Source: Methanothrix sp. (GTDB lineage Archaea > Halobacteriota > Methanosarcinia > Methanotrichales > Methanotrichaceae). Taken from it: DNA of 49,916 bases. The DNA lies in assembly GCF_026419855.1 (NCBI RefSeq), contig NZ_JAOAKP010000007.1:1-49916 (forward strand). Direction: 5' to 3'. The translations under genes and the position numbers were made by a program. Below are positions 17,088-27,789 of the stretch, in pieces (the stretch's first letter is position 1; each line of letters begins with the position of its first letter). The notes beneath the pieces were generated by a model. The model saw only the letters and a list, made by a program, of their open reading frames with translations. It made no database searches and was not told the DNA's origin.

Positions 17088-19390
17088 CTCATCGCCTCCC
17101 GCAGCCCGGAGCTCCAGGCATCCCTTGCATCCTCCGGATCGAGCCTCACAAGCACCTTTCCATCTCTCACAATCTCAATGCTGCCGGTCGATACTCTGCC
17201 TAGCCTCACGGGATTCAGATTGTAGCTACTGGCAATACTCACAAACTCCTGCTCCGCTCCATCCACAACCTCCACTATGAATCCAGAGGACTCTGAGAAG
17301 AGGAGCCTGTCGGATCGCATATCACCCACACCGGATATGTCGATGGAGATCCCATGATCTGAGAGCATGCACATCTCAGCTGCTGTTACTGCCATCCCTC
17401 CGTTCGATATGTCGTGAGCTGCCCGCAGAATCTCGCGATCCACAGCATCTATGACCGTGTATATCATGGACCTCTCCAGCGGGAACCTTACAACAGGCAC
17501 GTTCGCCCCTGTGACTCCCCAGATTACACGGTAGTACTCTGAGCCGCCGAGCTCATCGAACCTGGGTCCGAGAAGGTACAGCACATCACCACATTCCTTC
17601 AAGGGCATCGTGATCGCCTTGTTTATGTCTTTCATTACACCAACACATGCTATGACAGGCGATGGATCGACGGCCCCCTCCGGGGACTCGTTGTAGAAGC
17701 TCACATTTCCCGAGACTATGGGTACTGGCTGTCCTGGATACCCCTTGAGCCAGAGGTTCCTGGCAGCATCAGCCAGACCCCGAACCGATTCCCTGAACTC
17801 CCAGAAGGCCTCTGGCTTCTCCGGGTTGCCGAAGTTCAGGCAGTCTGTGAGCGTCGATGGGGTCGCGCCTATGGCTGCAACGTTCCTCATCGCCTCAGCG
17901 ACCGCCGTGGCCCCTCCCCAGTAAGGGCTGATCCTTCCATAAAACGGGTTTGAATCCACGGACAGCGCAATCCCAAAGTCCTTTCCCCTGATCGGAGCGA
18001 TGAGGCCTGCATCAGCCTCCCCAGGCCGAATCACGGTGTTCCCCTGGACCTCTGTGTCGTAGTACCTGTAGATGTGCTCCCTTGAGGCTATATTCGGGGA
18101 GGAGAGCAGATCTAGCATCACACTGTTGAGATCCTCAGGCATTTTCACATCAGGCTCAAGGAGGTTTCTGATCCTTGGTCGCCACGCCCTCTCGTATCTT
18201 ATCCCACCTGTCAGATGCTTTATGGGGACATTAACAACCTCCTCACCTCTGTGACGGACTATGTATCTGTCGTGAGTTGTCATCCTGCCTATAACGCTCG
18301 CCCTAGCGCCCTCGTAGACGTTCGGCAGATCCCAGTCCACGTTATATATCCTGAGAATCCTCTCGCTAAGCTCCCTGGGAGCTATTATCAGGAACCTCTC
18401 CTGTGTCTCGGCTATGCACAGAACCTCAGGCGGGAATTCGCCCGCAACATGGAGCCTGTCAAGGTCGATCTCCATTCCGTAGCCTCCAGCCGCTCCCATC
18501 TCTGATGATGCGCAGGTGAGCCCCCCACCCCCCAGATCCTTGAATCCTATCTCGACGCCCTCCTCGCGCACGAGCCTGAAGAGATCCTCGTTGGCCTTGA
18601 AGAGAACGTTCTTGAGGAACGGATCCGGGATCTGTACAGCTCCGCGGTTTGTCTCCTCCTCTTCCTCCCTGAGCGTGTCTGATGCGAATACCACTCCACC
18701 AAAACCTGAGGAGTCTGTCGGCTTTCCGACAAGAATTACATCATAGCCCTTCTCGCCAGAACCTGGAGGCGCGCGCGATCTTATGATCTCATCTCTTCTA
18801 ACAACACCAATCGCAACCACGTTGACGAGACAGTTGTAGTCGAAGCATCTGCTGAAAACGACATCTCCTGCGATGACCGGCACACCCAGCGCATTGCCGT
18901 ACTGCCAGATCCCGTCGACAACGCCCTCTGCAACCCAGCGCACCCTGCTCGACTCCCGTCCATACGGATCTCCAAAGCGGAGGGGATCTGCGGTCGCGAC
19001 GACCCTAGCGCCCATGCAGTTCACATCGCGCACGATTCCGCCAATGCCGGTTGCCGCCCCTTCATTCGGAAGTATCTGGCTCGGATGGTTGTGGCTCTCG
19101 TGGGATATCACCACGCACCATTCGTCATCTATGCTCACAATCCCGGAATCCTCGACAGGGCCGAGAACAACGTTCGGACCTTCCGTCGGCAGGAACTCTC
19201 TCAGCACGGCCCTGCTGCTCTTGTACGAGCAGTGCTCAGACCACATGGCATCGTAGCAGAAAAGCTCGGCCAGCGTCGGATCCCTTCCCAGGATCGAGGC
19301 TATGGAACGCGCCTCTGATACAGACATGCCGATTCCTGCCTTCCGTAAACTCGATTCGAGCTCGCTATCGGCAAGACCGATTACCTTCAA
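17084..19390 (-). CDS. purL: FGAM synthase large subunit PurL (short form)
   Basis: PurL catalyses the ATP-dependent amidation of FGAR in purine synthesis with PurQ and PurS. Its 768 residues match the short archaeal/Gram-positive form. Motifs are DAMWSEHCSYKSSRAVLREF (about 48-67), ISHESHNHPSQILPNEGAATG with the catalytic histidine, DLGGGGLTCASSEMG, and the second half LTDCLNFGNPEKPE and HDISNGGMAVTAAEM. The start is TTG at 19388-19390, preceded by GAGGTG at suitable spacing. It is first in the operon, and an M1 mobile element copy sits 149 bases upstream. Confidence 0.96.
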   Translation of the reverse strand: MKVIGLADSELESSLRKAGIGMSVSEARSIASILGRDPTLAELFCYDAMWSEHCSYKSSRAVLREFLPTEGPNVVLGPVEDSGIVSIDDEWCVVISHESHNHPSQILPNEGAATGIGGIVRDVNCMGARVVATADPLRFGDPYGRESSRVRWVAEGVVDGIWQYGNALGVPVIAGDVVFSRCFDYNCLVNVVAIGVVRRDEIIRSRAPPGSGEKGYDVILVGKPTDSSGFGGVVFASDTLREEEEETNRGAVQIPDPFLKNVLFKANEDLFRLVREEGVEIGFKDLGGGGLTCASSEMGAAGGYGMEIDLDRLHVAGEFPPEVLCIAETQERFLIIAPRELSERILRIYNVDWDLPNVYEGARASVIGRMTTHDRYIVRHRGEEVVNVPIKHLTGGIRYERAWRPRIRNLLEPDVKMPEDLNSVMLDLLSSPNIASREHIYRYYDTEVQGNTVIRPGEADAGLIAPIRGKDFGIALSVDSNPFYGRISPYWGGATAVAEAMRNVAAIGATPSTLTDCLNFGNPEKPEAFWEFRESVRGLADAARNLWLKGYPGQPVPIVSGNVSFYNESPEGAVDPSPVIACVGVMKDINKAITMPLKECGDVLYLLGPRFDELGGSEYYRVIWGVTGANVPVVRFPLERSMIYTVIDAVDREILRAAHDISNGGMAVTAAEMCMLSDHGISIDISGVGDMRSDRLLFSESSGFIVEVVDGAEQEFVSIASSYNLNPVRLGRVSTGSIEIVRDGKVLVRLDPEDARDAWSSGLREAMR

Positions 19391-19538
19391 TGGACCACAC
19401 CTCGGATGTGAGCTCTCGGGTCAGGGCCGCTTATGAAGATATCGATGGATTATGACCTCATGGACCAGGAATGGTAAGGGTTTGCATGAGCGGTTATGCC
19501 TGTAGACTGGAGTCTGCAATTCCCTATCTGAGATGCAA

Positions 19539-19678
19539 CCTGAGTTCCTCCTCGTTTAGGCGAGGTGAGACGGAAATGTGGCGAATGATGCTGCTTTTCC
19601 TAGAAGATAACTGTGCCATTACCCACAAATAAATCAGTATGCTGCGGATCCATATGCCTAAATTACGGGGAGCTTAGG
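19539..19678 (-). mobile_element. MITE-like element M1, copy B
   Basis: This 140-bp element is inverted relative to copies A and C. Its plus-strand ends are CCTGAGTTCC and GGAGCTTAGG. It is flanked by a perfect 6-bp direct repeat ATGCAA (19533-19538 and 19679-19684). It lies upstream of purL, where it could affect that promoter. Confidence 0.9.
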
Positions 19679-19816
19679 ATGCAAGCACAAGATCCACCTT
19701 TAAAACCGCTGGCGCTTCGGAGCGTGCCTTACACAGAGACCGCGGTCCAGGGGCTACGATGCGTCAAAATATGAAAAGTTAGCCCGCAAGCTATGCATGG
19801 CTGCAGAGCCGATCGG

Positions 19817-19846
19817 TATTAAAATTATGCCGCATGGGAGTGCGGC
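19817..19846 (-). terminator. Terminator of the 36-residue-repeat protein gene
   Basis: Directly after the stop codon the minus strand forms a GCCGCA/TGCGGC stem with a 6-base loop (19829-19846), followed by ATAATTTTAAT. This is a plausible intrinsic-type terminator. Confidence 0.5.
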
Positions 19847-19848
19847 CT

Positions 19849-20262
19849 TCAGTTCATCTGATGGAGCTTGTAGAGCCCGGTCTGGACGATCGGGACCGGA
19901 TCCTTTGGTGTCCAGTCCTCTCTGAGGAAGTCGTAGATAGCGTATCCAGCGGCGAGAAGCTGCTTGTCCTTGTTCTGCCAGACTGCGTAGTCCACCGGAG
20001 CCTCGAACGTGCTTGGTGTCCAGTTGTCCTTCAGAACACTGTATATGTTGGCTGTGCTGTTTGCGATTGTCCTGTTCTTATCCGGCCATACTGCTGTATC
20101 ATTTATGGGCATGAATGTGCTTGGAGCCCAGCTGTCATTGAGAAATGCTGCCATCGATTCTGTGGTCAAGATCTCTGACTCTGGGGATAGATAGCTCACA
20201 TCAACCCCCATAACCGGGATCAGCATAAACAAAGCAACTGTGAGTGCTATGATCTCTCTCAT
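19849..20262 (-). CDS. Secreted protein with 36-residue tandem repeats
   Basis: I do not recognise this 137-residue protein. Residues 1-19 are a signal peptide (MREIIALTVALFMLIPVMG). The rest is a repeat: W45, W81 and W117 sit in DSWAPSTF, DNWTPSTF and EDWTPKDP exactly 36 residues apart, and W59/W95 (AVWPDK, AVWQNK) keep the same period. The predicted product is therefore extracytoplasmic with about two and a half repeat units. It has its own terminator, and 240 bases separate it from the GDPD gene. No partner is evident. Confidence 0.7.
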   Translation of the reverse strand: MREIIALTVALFMLIPVMGVDVSYLSPESEILTTESMAAFLNDSWAPSTFMPINDTAVWPDKNRTIANSTANIYSVLKDNWTPSTFEAPVDYAVWQNKDKQLLAAGYAIYDFLREDWTPKDPVPIVQTGLYKLHQMN

Positions 20263-20503
20263 GATTCCCGCGATACTACGGTAATGCGGATAAAGCTTTC
20301 TGTCGTCGACCGCCGAAGTGTGCAGGGCGCCATCTCAGGGCGCATGAGCACACCGAATGGCTCATCTCCCGATAGGCTCGTGTACTCGCGTCCCTGGAAC
20401 CCGCGGTGCTCAATCCTTCCAGACACATGATATATCCTCAAGGGCAGCCGATTCAGAACTCCCGCTATTCAGGCCCATGATCGGCTGTTAGATCTTCAGC
20501 ACA

Positions 20504-21493
20504 TCAACTGATCCTTTCGCCAGCATGCTCCGCTCTGCGGAAGCATGCCCTTCCGGTGGTCCCCAGAAAGCTCTTCAGCTCCTCGGTTCCAGCATCAGGG
20601 TTCTCCTCGAGATACCTGGCAACCTCTGGTATGTGAACCAGGACACAATCGATGCACGACCAGAACCTCTTGCCTCTTTTTGTTCTCACGAATCTTCCAA
20701 GCTCTGGGTCCTTGCATGGGTAGAGCGGACAGAAGCAGTGGATGCAGTCCTGCCCCTCGAAGTGGTGGCACGGATAGTACCTGCAGTTCTCCCGGCCGGT
20801 GTTTATCGGAGCTGCTTTCAGCACATCTCTTATCGCGCACGGGTCATCGGTGACAAGACCATCAGCCCCAAGCCTGAGCATCCATGCTGCCCGCTCAGGG
20901 GTGTTGACCGTCCAGGGGTAAACCCGTATGCCCCTTTTGTGTGCGATCTTGAAGATGTTCGGGCTCACCCTCTTTGGAAATATCGCATCCGCATGCGCAT
21001 CCAGAGCTAAATCCACAGGGTTAACAGGCAATGAAGATATTATGATGCCGGTTTTTATCCCATCCGCGCCCTTCCTGTCCCTGAGAAGCTCGTGGAACTC
21101 AAGCACGCTTCTGTGGTAAAACGAAGTTACTATGGCCTTATATCCAAGGAGCTCCTCGAGAACAAGCTCCTCCAAGCCCTCCTCCTTCATCTCAACGACC
21201 GGCTGGATTCCTAAAGACCTCGCGAGCCTCAGCGCCTCCCGCAGTGTCGGCACAGGCTCTCCGCCTGCATCCAGGCACCTGAGCTCCCGGATGCTCAGAT
21301 CCTCGACCCTGCCTGAGCCATTCGTTGTCCTGTCGACGCTCTCATCGTGCATAAGGACCAGAACGCCGTCCGAGGAGAGACGCACGTCCATCTCGACCAT
21401 CTCGGCCCCGCATGAATGCGCCTTTCTTATTCCCTGCAGCGTGTTCTCTGGGGCGAGAGCAGAAGCACCACGATGCCCTATAAGCGCGGCCAT
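20504..21493 (-). CDS. Glycerophosphodiester phosphodiesterase fused to a Cys-rich domain
   Basis: The GDPD TIM-barrel occupies residues 1-235: IGHRGASALAPENT supplies the first catalytic histidine and arginine, VEMDVRLSSDG the metal-binding Glu/Asp, and MHDESVDRTTNG the second histidine. GDPDs release glycerol phosphate from lipid headgroups. Residues about 240-310 are a cysteine-rich segment (CRYYPCHHF, CIHCFCPLYPC, WSCIDC) resembling the small Cys-rich putative metal-binding domain found in archaea. I chose the ATG at 21493; an upstream extension to 21628 is unlike the family. The gene is divergent from SepCysS. Confidence 0.85.
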   Translation of the reverse strand: MAALIGHRGASALAPENTLQGIRKAHSCGAEMVEMDVRLSSDGVLVLMHDESVDRTTNGSGRVEDLSIRELRCLDAGGEPVPTLREALRLARSLGIQPVVEMKEEGLEELVLEELLGYKAIVTSFYHRSVLEFHELLRDRKGADGIKTGIIISSLPVNPVDLALDAHADAIFPKRVSPNIFKIAHKRGIRVYPWTVNTPERAAWMLRLGADGLVTDDPCAIRDVLKAAPINTGRENCRYYPCHHFEGQDCIHCFCPLYPCKDPELGRFVRTKRGKRFWSCIDCVLVHIPEVARYLEENPDAGTEELKSFLGTTGRACFRRAEHAGERIS

Positions 21494-21597
21494 CGATCGA
21501 GTATGGTGGAGACATGTATATTCCATTTTTGGATAGGAGAACTCTTCCTTAATGGAGAGATGGTTCCATCCGGAGGATATGGAAAAAGTTATCATGA

Positions 21598-22785
<1,188 letters not shown>

Positions 22786-22804
22786 ACAGGGCAGCAATGC
22801 TTCT

Positions 22805-23071
22805 TCATGCACACCTCTCCCTGATCTCGGCGAGCTCGATGAGCGGTTCCAGCACCTCTCCCGGTATGAATATGCTCCCACCGATCCTGTTCATGGCGAT
22901 CCATGTGTTGAGAGATGTGCATATCATAAGAACAGATCTCTCATCAGAGATCCTGGAGGCTATCTCTGAAACTATCTCGCTCTTGTTTGTGATCGTCAAA
23001 TCATGAGCGCACTCGATCGCTCTCAGGTGCATCAGCGCCCTTTCGGCGATTCTGGACCCGGAATCGCTCAT
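22805..23071 (-). CDS. Small protein of unknown function
   Basis: I do not recognise this 88-residue protein. It is mostly helical with one hydrophobic stretch (SVLMICTSLNTWIAMNRIGG) and a charged C-terminus. Support for its being real is a GGTGA sequence five bases before the ATG, ordinary codon use, and filling of the gap between convergent SepCysS and the divergent cfb operon. A soluble regulatory or subunit role cannot be inferred. Confidence 0.5.
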   Translation of the reverse strand: MSDSGSRIAERALMHLRAIECAHDLTITNKSEIVSEIASRISDERSVLMICTSLNTWIAMNRIGGSIFIPGEVLEPLIELAEIRERCA

Positions 23072-23204
23072 ATGTCACCCAACCCCGGATTGACATGACA
23101 GACCATAATTTTTTCGGTAGAATTTCATGGGGTAGATTTATTACACATGAGGTCGAGCTGCATTAACACTGAAATAGATAAAAGTAGCAAATGGAGCTTT
23201 GAGG

Positions 23205-23594
23205 ATGGAGGACATAGGACTTCTTGTGCTCGGGCATGGCAGCACGCTGCCCTACAACAAGGCGCTGGTGGAGGAGCTGGCAGGGATGATAAAAAGAAAG
23301 CATCCTGGTCCGGTTAGAACAGCATATCTCAATGCCAATGATCCGAAGATATCTGAGGGTCTCATGAGCTTCACTGGCACAAACGTGAGGAAGATCGTGG
23401 CCATCCCGCTGTTCCTTGCAGCAGGGGTGCACACCCTCGAGGACATCCCCAGGGAGCTGGGGATCCCGAAGGGCAAGCGTGCTGGCGTCGTCAAAATAGA
23501 TGGCAGGGATGTGGAGGTGACATGCGCCGAGCCGCTCGGCGTCGATGAATGCATTGCGGATCTCGCCTATCGGAGGGCCCGGGAGAGCTTCTAG
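23205..23594 (+). CDS. cfbA: Sirohydrochlorin nickelochelatase CfbA (CbiX-small type)
   Basis: CfbA inserts nickel into sirohydrochlorin, the first dedicated step to coenzyme F430; the family also inserts cobalt. The short one-domain form (129 residues) starts MEDIGLLVLGHGSTLP, with the metal-binding histidine in GHGS, and a second histidine is in GVHTLEDIP. The ATG at 23205 has GGAG eight bases upstream and is preferred to the TTG at 23199. It is the first gene of cfbA-cfbE-cfbD. Confidence 0.92.
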   Translation: MEDIGLLVLGHGSTLPYNKALVEELAGMIKRKHPGPVRTAYLNANDPKISEGLMSFTGTNVRKIVAIPLFLAAGVHTLEDIPRELGIPKGKRAGVVKIDGRDVEVTCAEPLGVDECIADLAYRRARESF

Positions 23595-23599
23595 GGCCG

Positions 23600-24805
23600 G
23601 TGGCCGTCCTCGACTCGATACACGGCGCAGGGATCATAGCATCCAGGCTCAGAGATCTAGGCATTGATGCAGAGGCGCTCGAGGTCTACCACAGCAGCCA
23701 TGATATGGAGAGGTTCTCGCTGGTTGTGGCCCCAGTGCACCTCTCCCCCCAGAACAGATCACTTTCAGATGCCAGGCGGCTCGGAAAAAGGGTTATCTCC
23801 CATCACAGGGCCGTGGGGATGATCCTGGGTGAGAGGGAGTTCAGGGCTGTCGAGATCACAGGGACGAGAGGGAAGACAACCACAGCCCTCCTGCTGGCGC
23901 TGATACTCTCTCATGATATGCGTGTGGTCTCACACACAACCAGCGGCATCGAGCTCTGGAGCCGCGGGAAGAGATCGCTCATCACATCCGGCCTGAGCAT
24001 CACGCCTGGGAATCTCATAGCTGCTCATCAGGTTGCATCACGTGAGAGGGCTGATGCTCTTGTATCAGAGGTCTCGCTCGGCGGCACCGGAGCGTTTGAT
24101 GTGGGCGTGATAACGAGCCTTTCAGGCGATTATCTCATAGCAGGCGGGTCCATGTGGGCGAGCACTGCCAAGCTCCAGATGCTATCTCTCTCAAGCACGA
24201 ATGCCAGGATAGTGACGAACACGGATGCGAAGCTCTCCGCTGATGTCTCTTTCGGCGATGGCGGTGATGTGAAGCTCTCACGGAGATCTGTTGATATTGG
24301 GGAAGAATCGTTCCCGATCTCGCTGGACGAGGCGCTGGATCCTACGTATTTCGATGGGATCGCAGGTGCGCTGGCAGCCGCCATCTCGATGGGTGTTGAT
24401 GTGCAGGATGCTGTGGAGGCTCTCGATGGCTTCGGCGGCTTCAAGGGCAGGATGTCGCGGTATCAGCTTGATGGTGTGAATGTCATCGACAACTCGAACT
24501 CAGGGCTGAAGGTCTCTGGCATCGAGAGAGCGCTTGATCTCGCCTCTGGTGGTCGCATATGTCTCGTTGCGGGAGAGGACTCGGAGAGCGTCTGCGAGGG
24601 GCTTGATATCGATGCACTAGTGAAGATGATCGAGTCGAGGAGGGAGGATATAGACGAGCTCGTGCTGGTTGGGAGGAGACTTGAGCCGCATGCGCCGCGG
24701 CTGAGAGGACGCACGGCCCGCAACTTCCAGGAGGGGCTCGATGTGGCCCGCAGGCACACCTTCGCAGGAGATTGTTTGGTTTTATGTGTTAAATGCTTCA
24801 GGTGA
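23600..24805 (+). CDS. cfbE: Mur-ligase-like CfbE, F430 biosynthesis
   Basis: CfbE is an ATP-dependent Mur-type ligase that closes the last ring of F430 by activating a carboxylate. The P-loop [19 protein letters not shown] is near residue 85. A central ligase domain ([11 protein letters not shown]) follows, then a C-domain with [20 protein letters not shown]. The start is probably GTG at 23600, giving [11 protein letters not shown] as in relatives, five bases after cfbA ends; an upstream ATG at 23549 would overlap cfbA. Its 401 residues are typical. Translation of cfbD starts five bases after this gene. Confidence 0.9.
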   Translation: MAVLDSIHGAGIIASRLRDLGIDAEALEVYHSSHDMERFSLVVAPVHLSPQNRSLSDARRLGKRVISHHRAVGMILGEREFRAVEITGTRGKTTTALLLALILSHDMRVVSHTTSGIELWSRGKRSLITSGLSITPGNLIAAHQVASRERADALVSEVSLGGTGAFDVGVITSLSGDYLIAGGSMWASTAKLQMLSLSSTNARIVTNTDAKLSADVSFGDGGDVKLSRRSVDIGEESFPISLDEALDPTYFDGIAGALAAAISMGVDVQDAVEALDGFGGFKGRMSRYQLDGVNVIDNSNSGLKVSGIERALDLASGGRICLVAGEDSESVCEGLDIDALVKMIESRREDIDELVLVGRRLEPHAPRLRGRTARNFQEGLDVARRHTFAGDCLVLCVKCFR

Positions 24806-24810
24806 TATCG

Positions 24811-25920
24811 ATGGGTACAGAAGTTCAGGTTATTCACCCACGCCCCAGCTCAATAGTGGCTGCCCTTTACACCCTGCGGGATCTCGGCGTGGATGTGATC
24901 ATACTCCACGGCCCCAGCGGATGCTGCTTCAAGCACGCGAGGCTTCTGGAGGAGGATGGCGTCAGGGTTCTGACCACAGCGCTCGATGAGAAGGGGTTCG
25001 TCTTCGGAGGTCAGGAGCAGCTCGTGAGGCTCCTGAGAAGAGCTGTGGAACTCTTCAATCCGAGGATCATAGCTGTCACTGGAACGTGCAGCAGCATGAT
25101 CATAGGAGAGGATCTGCACAAGGCTGTGGTGGACGCGGATATCGATGTCCCTGTCATTGAGGCTGAGGTCCATGCCGGGTACAGGGACAACACAAAGGGT
25201 GTGATCATAACGCTCGAGGCAGCGAGGGATGCCGGTATAATAGACGATCAGGAGCTGGATCGACAGAAGAGGCTCCTGGAAAAGGCGACCGAGATCGAGC
25301 GGCTATACGGCGCCGCGAGCAGCGAATACCTGCCGCCGGAGAGGGGTGACGTCAAATTTGTCGTTGCCTCAAGGCTCCTGGAGCTTCTCATGGACGGCAA
25401 ACGGGGACTCAACATACTCAACGCAAAGAAGGAGACCGCGTACATGTTCGCAGATATAAATCTCTCTCTCATAGAGGTTGCCAGGGCGCTGGGTTGTGAG
25501 GAGAACATAAGAACGCTTGCGAATCTCAACCCCGATGTGGGACTGCCAAAGGTGAGAGGGGATGCGAGGAACATAGCAGATGCTCTTAAAGAGAGAGGCG
25601 TGAAGTTCGAGCCCACGGGAGGTCTTGACGAGTATCCAGTTGCGGGAGAGCGCATCGCAGATATGATTGAGGGGGAGGAGTACAACTTCGCCTTGATCTC
25701 CGGCGTTCCACATGCGATACCGATCGATGCGCTGAATGGAATGGAGCTCTTCTCGGTAACCAACGGCCCAAGACAGGTCAGGCCCCTGCGAGATATGGGT
25801 CATCACCATGTTGTTGTGGAGATAGATCTCCACCCCAAAACAATGGGCGTCAGCACCATAGTCGAGTCAGAGTTCGGCGCCACGCTGCGGGAGATCGCAA
25901 AGAGGAGAAACATTCTGTAA
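24811..25920 (+). CDS. cfbD: Nitrogenase-like CfbD, F430 biosynthesis
   Basis: CfbD is the NifD-like catalytic component that, with the NifH-like CfbC, reduces Ni-sirohydrochlorin a,c-diamide by six electrons on the way to F430. The N-terminal cluster-ligand region [13 protein letters not shown] and [12 protein letters not shown] provide the cysteines. The length of 369 is typical. I chose the ATG at 24811 with GGTGAT four bases upstream; an earlier in-frame ATG at 24793 overlaps cfbE. CfbB and CfbC are not in the window. Confidence 0.92.
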   Translation: MGTEVQVIHPRPSSIVAALYTLRDLGVDVIILHGPSGCCFKHARLLEEDGVRVLTTALDEKGFVFGGQEQLVRLLRRAVELFNPRIIAVTGTCSSMIIGEDLHKAVVDADIDVPVIEAEVHAGYRDNTKGVIITLEAARDAGIIDDQELDRQKRLLEKATEIERLYGAASSEYLPPERGDVKFVVASRLLELLMDGKRGLNILNAKKETAYMFADINLSLIEVARALGCEENIRTLANLNPDVGLPKVRGDARNIADALKERGVKFEPTGGLDEYPVAGERIADMIEGEEYNFALISGVPHAIPIDALNGMELFSVTNGPRQVRPLRDMGHHHVVVEIDLHPKTMGVSTIVESEFGATLREIAKRRNIL

Positions 25921-26100
25921 AAGCAGAGCTGGATCTGGAGGGGCAAGAGCGGTCATGAATGCATCCTGAGGGACTTACACCATCAGGCCATACTGCTTCG
26001 ATACGCTCAGAGGATTCAGCGTGGGTGTGCAGAATTCCGCCCTTCTGGGACCAGGTCGTGAGTGCGCTGTTCAGCGCGTTCTGAAGACAAACAAAATGCG

Positions 26101-26400
26101 CTAAAGAAGCTCGAGCGCATCGCGTCCGGACATCCCCTCTTTTATGCCGAGCTTTCTGGCCGCGCTGTTCGCCTCGAATACCTCCCCCCTCAGAAGATCA
26201 TCCACGGTTGTTATCATCCCGCCGGTACTTGATCTCACCCTCGCCGCAGGGTATCCATGCCGATCAAGGGCGCTGACATCATATGCGCCGCATCCCACCA
26301 TTCCACGGTCAGTGACCGCGCAAACCAGCTTGAGATATCCAAGACTTATCACGTAGCCATCCGCGACCTTTCTGCTCAGCTGTATTATCTCATGAATCAA
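26101..26400 (-). CDS. DUF1805 protein
   Basis: This 99-residue DUF1805 (YunC-like) protein has the recognisable order GYVISLGYLKLVCAVTDRG, then MVGCGAYDVSALD, then RSSTGGMITTVDDLLRG and ANSAARKLGIKEGMSGRDALELL. The start is TTG at 26400 with GGAGG about nine bases upstream. The function of the family is unknown. It is the last gene before the gap to cfbD (convergent) and is preceded by a radical SAM gene on the same strand. Confidence 0.85.
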   Translation of the reverse strand: MIHEIIQLSRKVADGYVISLGYLKLVCAVTDRGMVGCGAYDVSALDRHGYPAARVRSSTGGMITTVDDLLRGEVFEANSAARKLGIKEGMSGRDALELL

Positions 26401-26562
26401 TCGACTCTGCCTCCTTCATTTTCCATCATGACGTTGAGCATCACGCACCAATCGTTGAGATCAACCGCATTCGACCTCAGACATGGGGGTTTGTGCCAGT
26501 TGATATGCCAGTTGATGCTGATTCCCGACATCACATAGGTGATTTGAGCGCATGACCTATCT

Positions 26563-27450
26563 CTAACATTTCTGAAAGTATATCTTCCCATCGCGGACGC
26601 TGCGTGCAATTCTGCCGGCATCCTCGAGTATCTTAAGGTACTTCACCACATCCTCATAGATCAGGCCTGATTCTCTCTGGAGATCCTCCAGTGTCATGGG
26701 CTCGCGGAGGAGCTCTGCGATCCTCTCCTCTGCATCATCCGGAACCCTCCAGTCCCAGTCCGGTATCAGCTCAGCGCCCTTGAAGATCCGGAGCATCCTG
26801 AGCATCCCCTCCCTGCTCAGCGGCAGCACAGGCTCTGCTGGCGGCCTGACCACGGTGTTGAGCTGTATCCTGTCTGGCTCGATCTCCTCCGCAGCCCTGG
26901 CGATCATCGGAGCATCAACCTCGTTTATGCCCTGGACGAGCATCACCTCGAGCCATATCTCTCCGCCGAACTCGGATCTGAAGGCCCGCAGCCCCTCGAT
27001 GATATCATCTATTTTCAACCCCGCAGCTGGCCTGTTTATCCTCTCGAATGTATCCTGTGTTGCAGCATCCAGAGAGGGGAGAACAAGATCTGCCTGAGCC
27101 ACCTCCTCCCTGACATGCTTGTCGATGAGCAGGCTGCTGTTCGTGATGACCGCAATCGGCCTGTCGATGTGTTTCCTCGCAGCCCGTATGATCTCCCCAA
27201 GGCCTGAGTGGAGCGTCGGCTCTCCAGATCCTGCAAACGTCAGGTAGTCAAAATCGATATCAGATACCCTGGAGATCTCCCTGATAACAGCCTCCACTGG
27301 GACGTAGCGATCCCTTCTCATAGTCAGACACGTTGTGGCGCCTATCTCGCAGTAGCAGCAGTCCATGCTGCACGTCTTGAGTGGCAGTAGATCTACGCCC
27401 ATTGATAGGCCGAGCCTCCTTGAGAGAACAGGCCCGAAGATGTAACGCAT
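26563..27450 (-). CDS. Radical SAM protein of the archaeal MoaA/NifB-like class
   Basis: The cluster motif CSMDCCYC (CxxxCxxC) lies about 20 residues in, followed by the SAM-binding GSGEPTLHSGLGE. The C-terminal 70 residues look like a winged helix (EPMTLEDLQRESGLIYEDVVKYLKILEDAGRIARSV), an uncommon addition. The substrate is unknown. I chose the ATG at 27450 (295 residues) because a TATA box lies 25 bases upstream, consistent with a leaderless transcript; an upstream ATG at 27474 lies within that TATA box. It is close to DUF1805, and they may be co-transcribed. Confidence 0.85.
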   Translation of the reverse strand: MRYIFGPVLSRRLGLSMGVDLLPLKTCSMDCCYCEIGATTCLTMRRDRYVPVEAVIREISRVSDIDFDYLTFAGSGEPTLHSGLGEIIRAARKHIDRPIAVITNSSLLIDKHVREEVAQADLVLPSLDAATQDTFERINRPAAGLKIDDIIEGLRAFRSEFGGEIWLEVMLVQGINEVDAPMIARAAEEIEPDRIQLNTVVRPPAEPVLPLSREGMLRMLRIFKGAELIPDWDWRVPDDAEERIAELLREPMTLEDLQRESGLIYEDVVKYLKILEDAGRIARSVRDGKIYFQKC

Positions 27451-27470
27451 TCCGTAACAAGATGCGGATC

Positions 27471-27478
27471 GCATTTAT
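27471..27478 (-). promoter_or_regulatory. TATA box of the radical SAM gene
   Basis: TATAAA-type sequence on the minus strand (gatATAAATG) is centred about 25 bases before the ATG at 27450, which supports that start and a leaderless mRNA. Confidence 0.5.
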
Positions 27479-27669
27479 ATCTAAGTTTTGAGAGGATCGC
27501 CTGCTTCACACGCCTTCCACACTGCGGCTCTGCTCACAGCATCTCAGCGGGTCCATCCATAGATCCGTCCGCTCTTATCCATTTGATGACTTGCCTGGAG
27601 AGGCACTGTTCCCGCTATGTGCTCCTGGCGAATGGATGATTGCGTCCAGCAACCAGTATGCGTGCCCTC

Positions 27670-27693
27670 TAAGTTGCTGAACACACAAGAGCG
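27670..27693 (+). repeat. 24-bp repeat, copy 1 of 2
   Basis: The sequence from taagttgctgaacacacaag through agcg matches 49699-49722 at 23 of 24 bases. It lies in the gap between the radical SAM gene and the branched-chain amino acid operon. No further structure is visible around it. Confidence 0.6.
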
Positions 27694-27789
27694 GATCCGT
27701 CTTGGACTGCATATCCCAGACCACCTAAACCGTCAGATTTATCAATGTGCATCATCAACGTACCTGAACCGCATTTGAGGGTGAAAGAG

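Noticed and set aside
23549-23600. Upstream ATG for cfbE at 23549
   Set aside because: It overlaps cfbA by 46 bases and would add 17 residues unlike relatives; GTG 23600 gives the normal VAVLDSIHG start.
26397-26621. Minus-strand 74-codon frame between DUF1805 and the radical SAM gene
   Set aside because: It overlaps both neighbours, holds a small direct repeat (gccagttgat twice) and has no conserved features.
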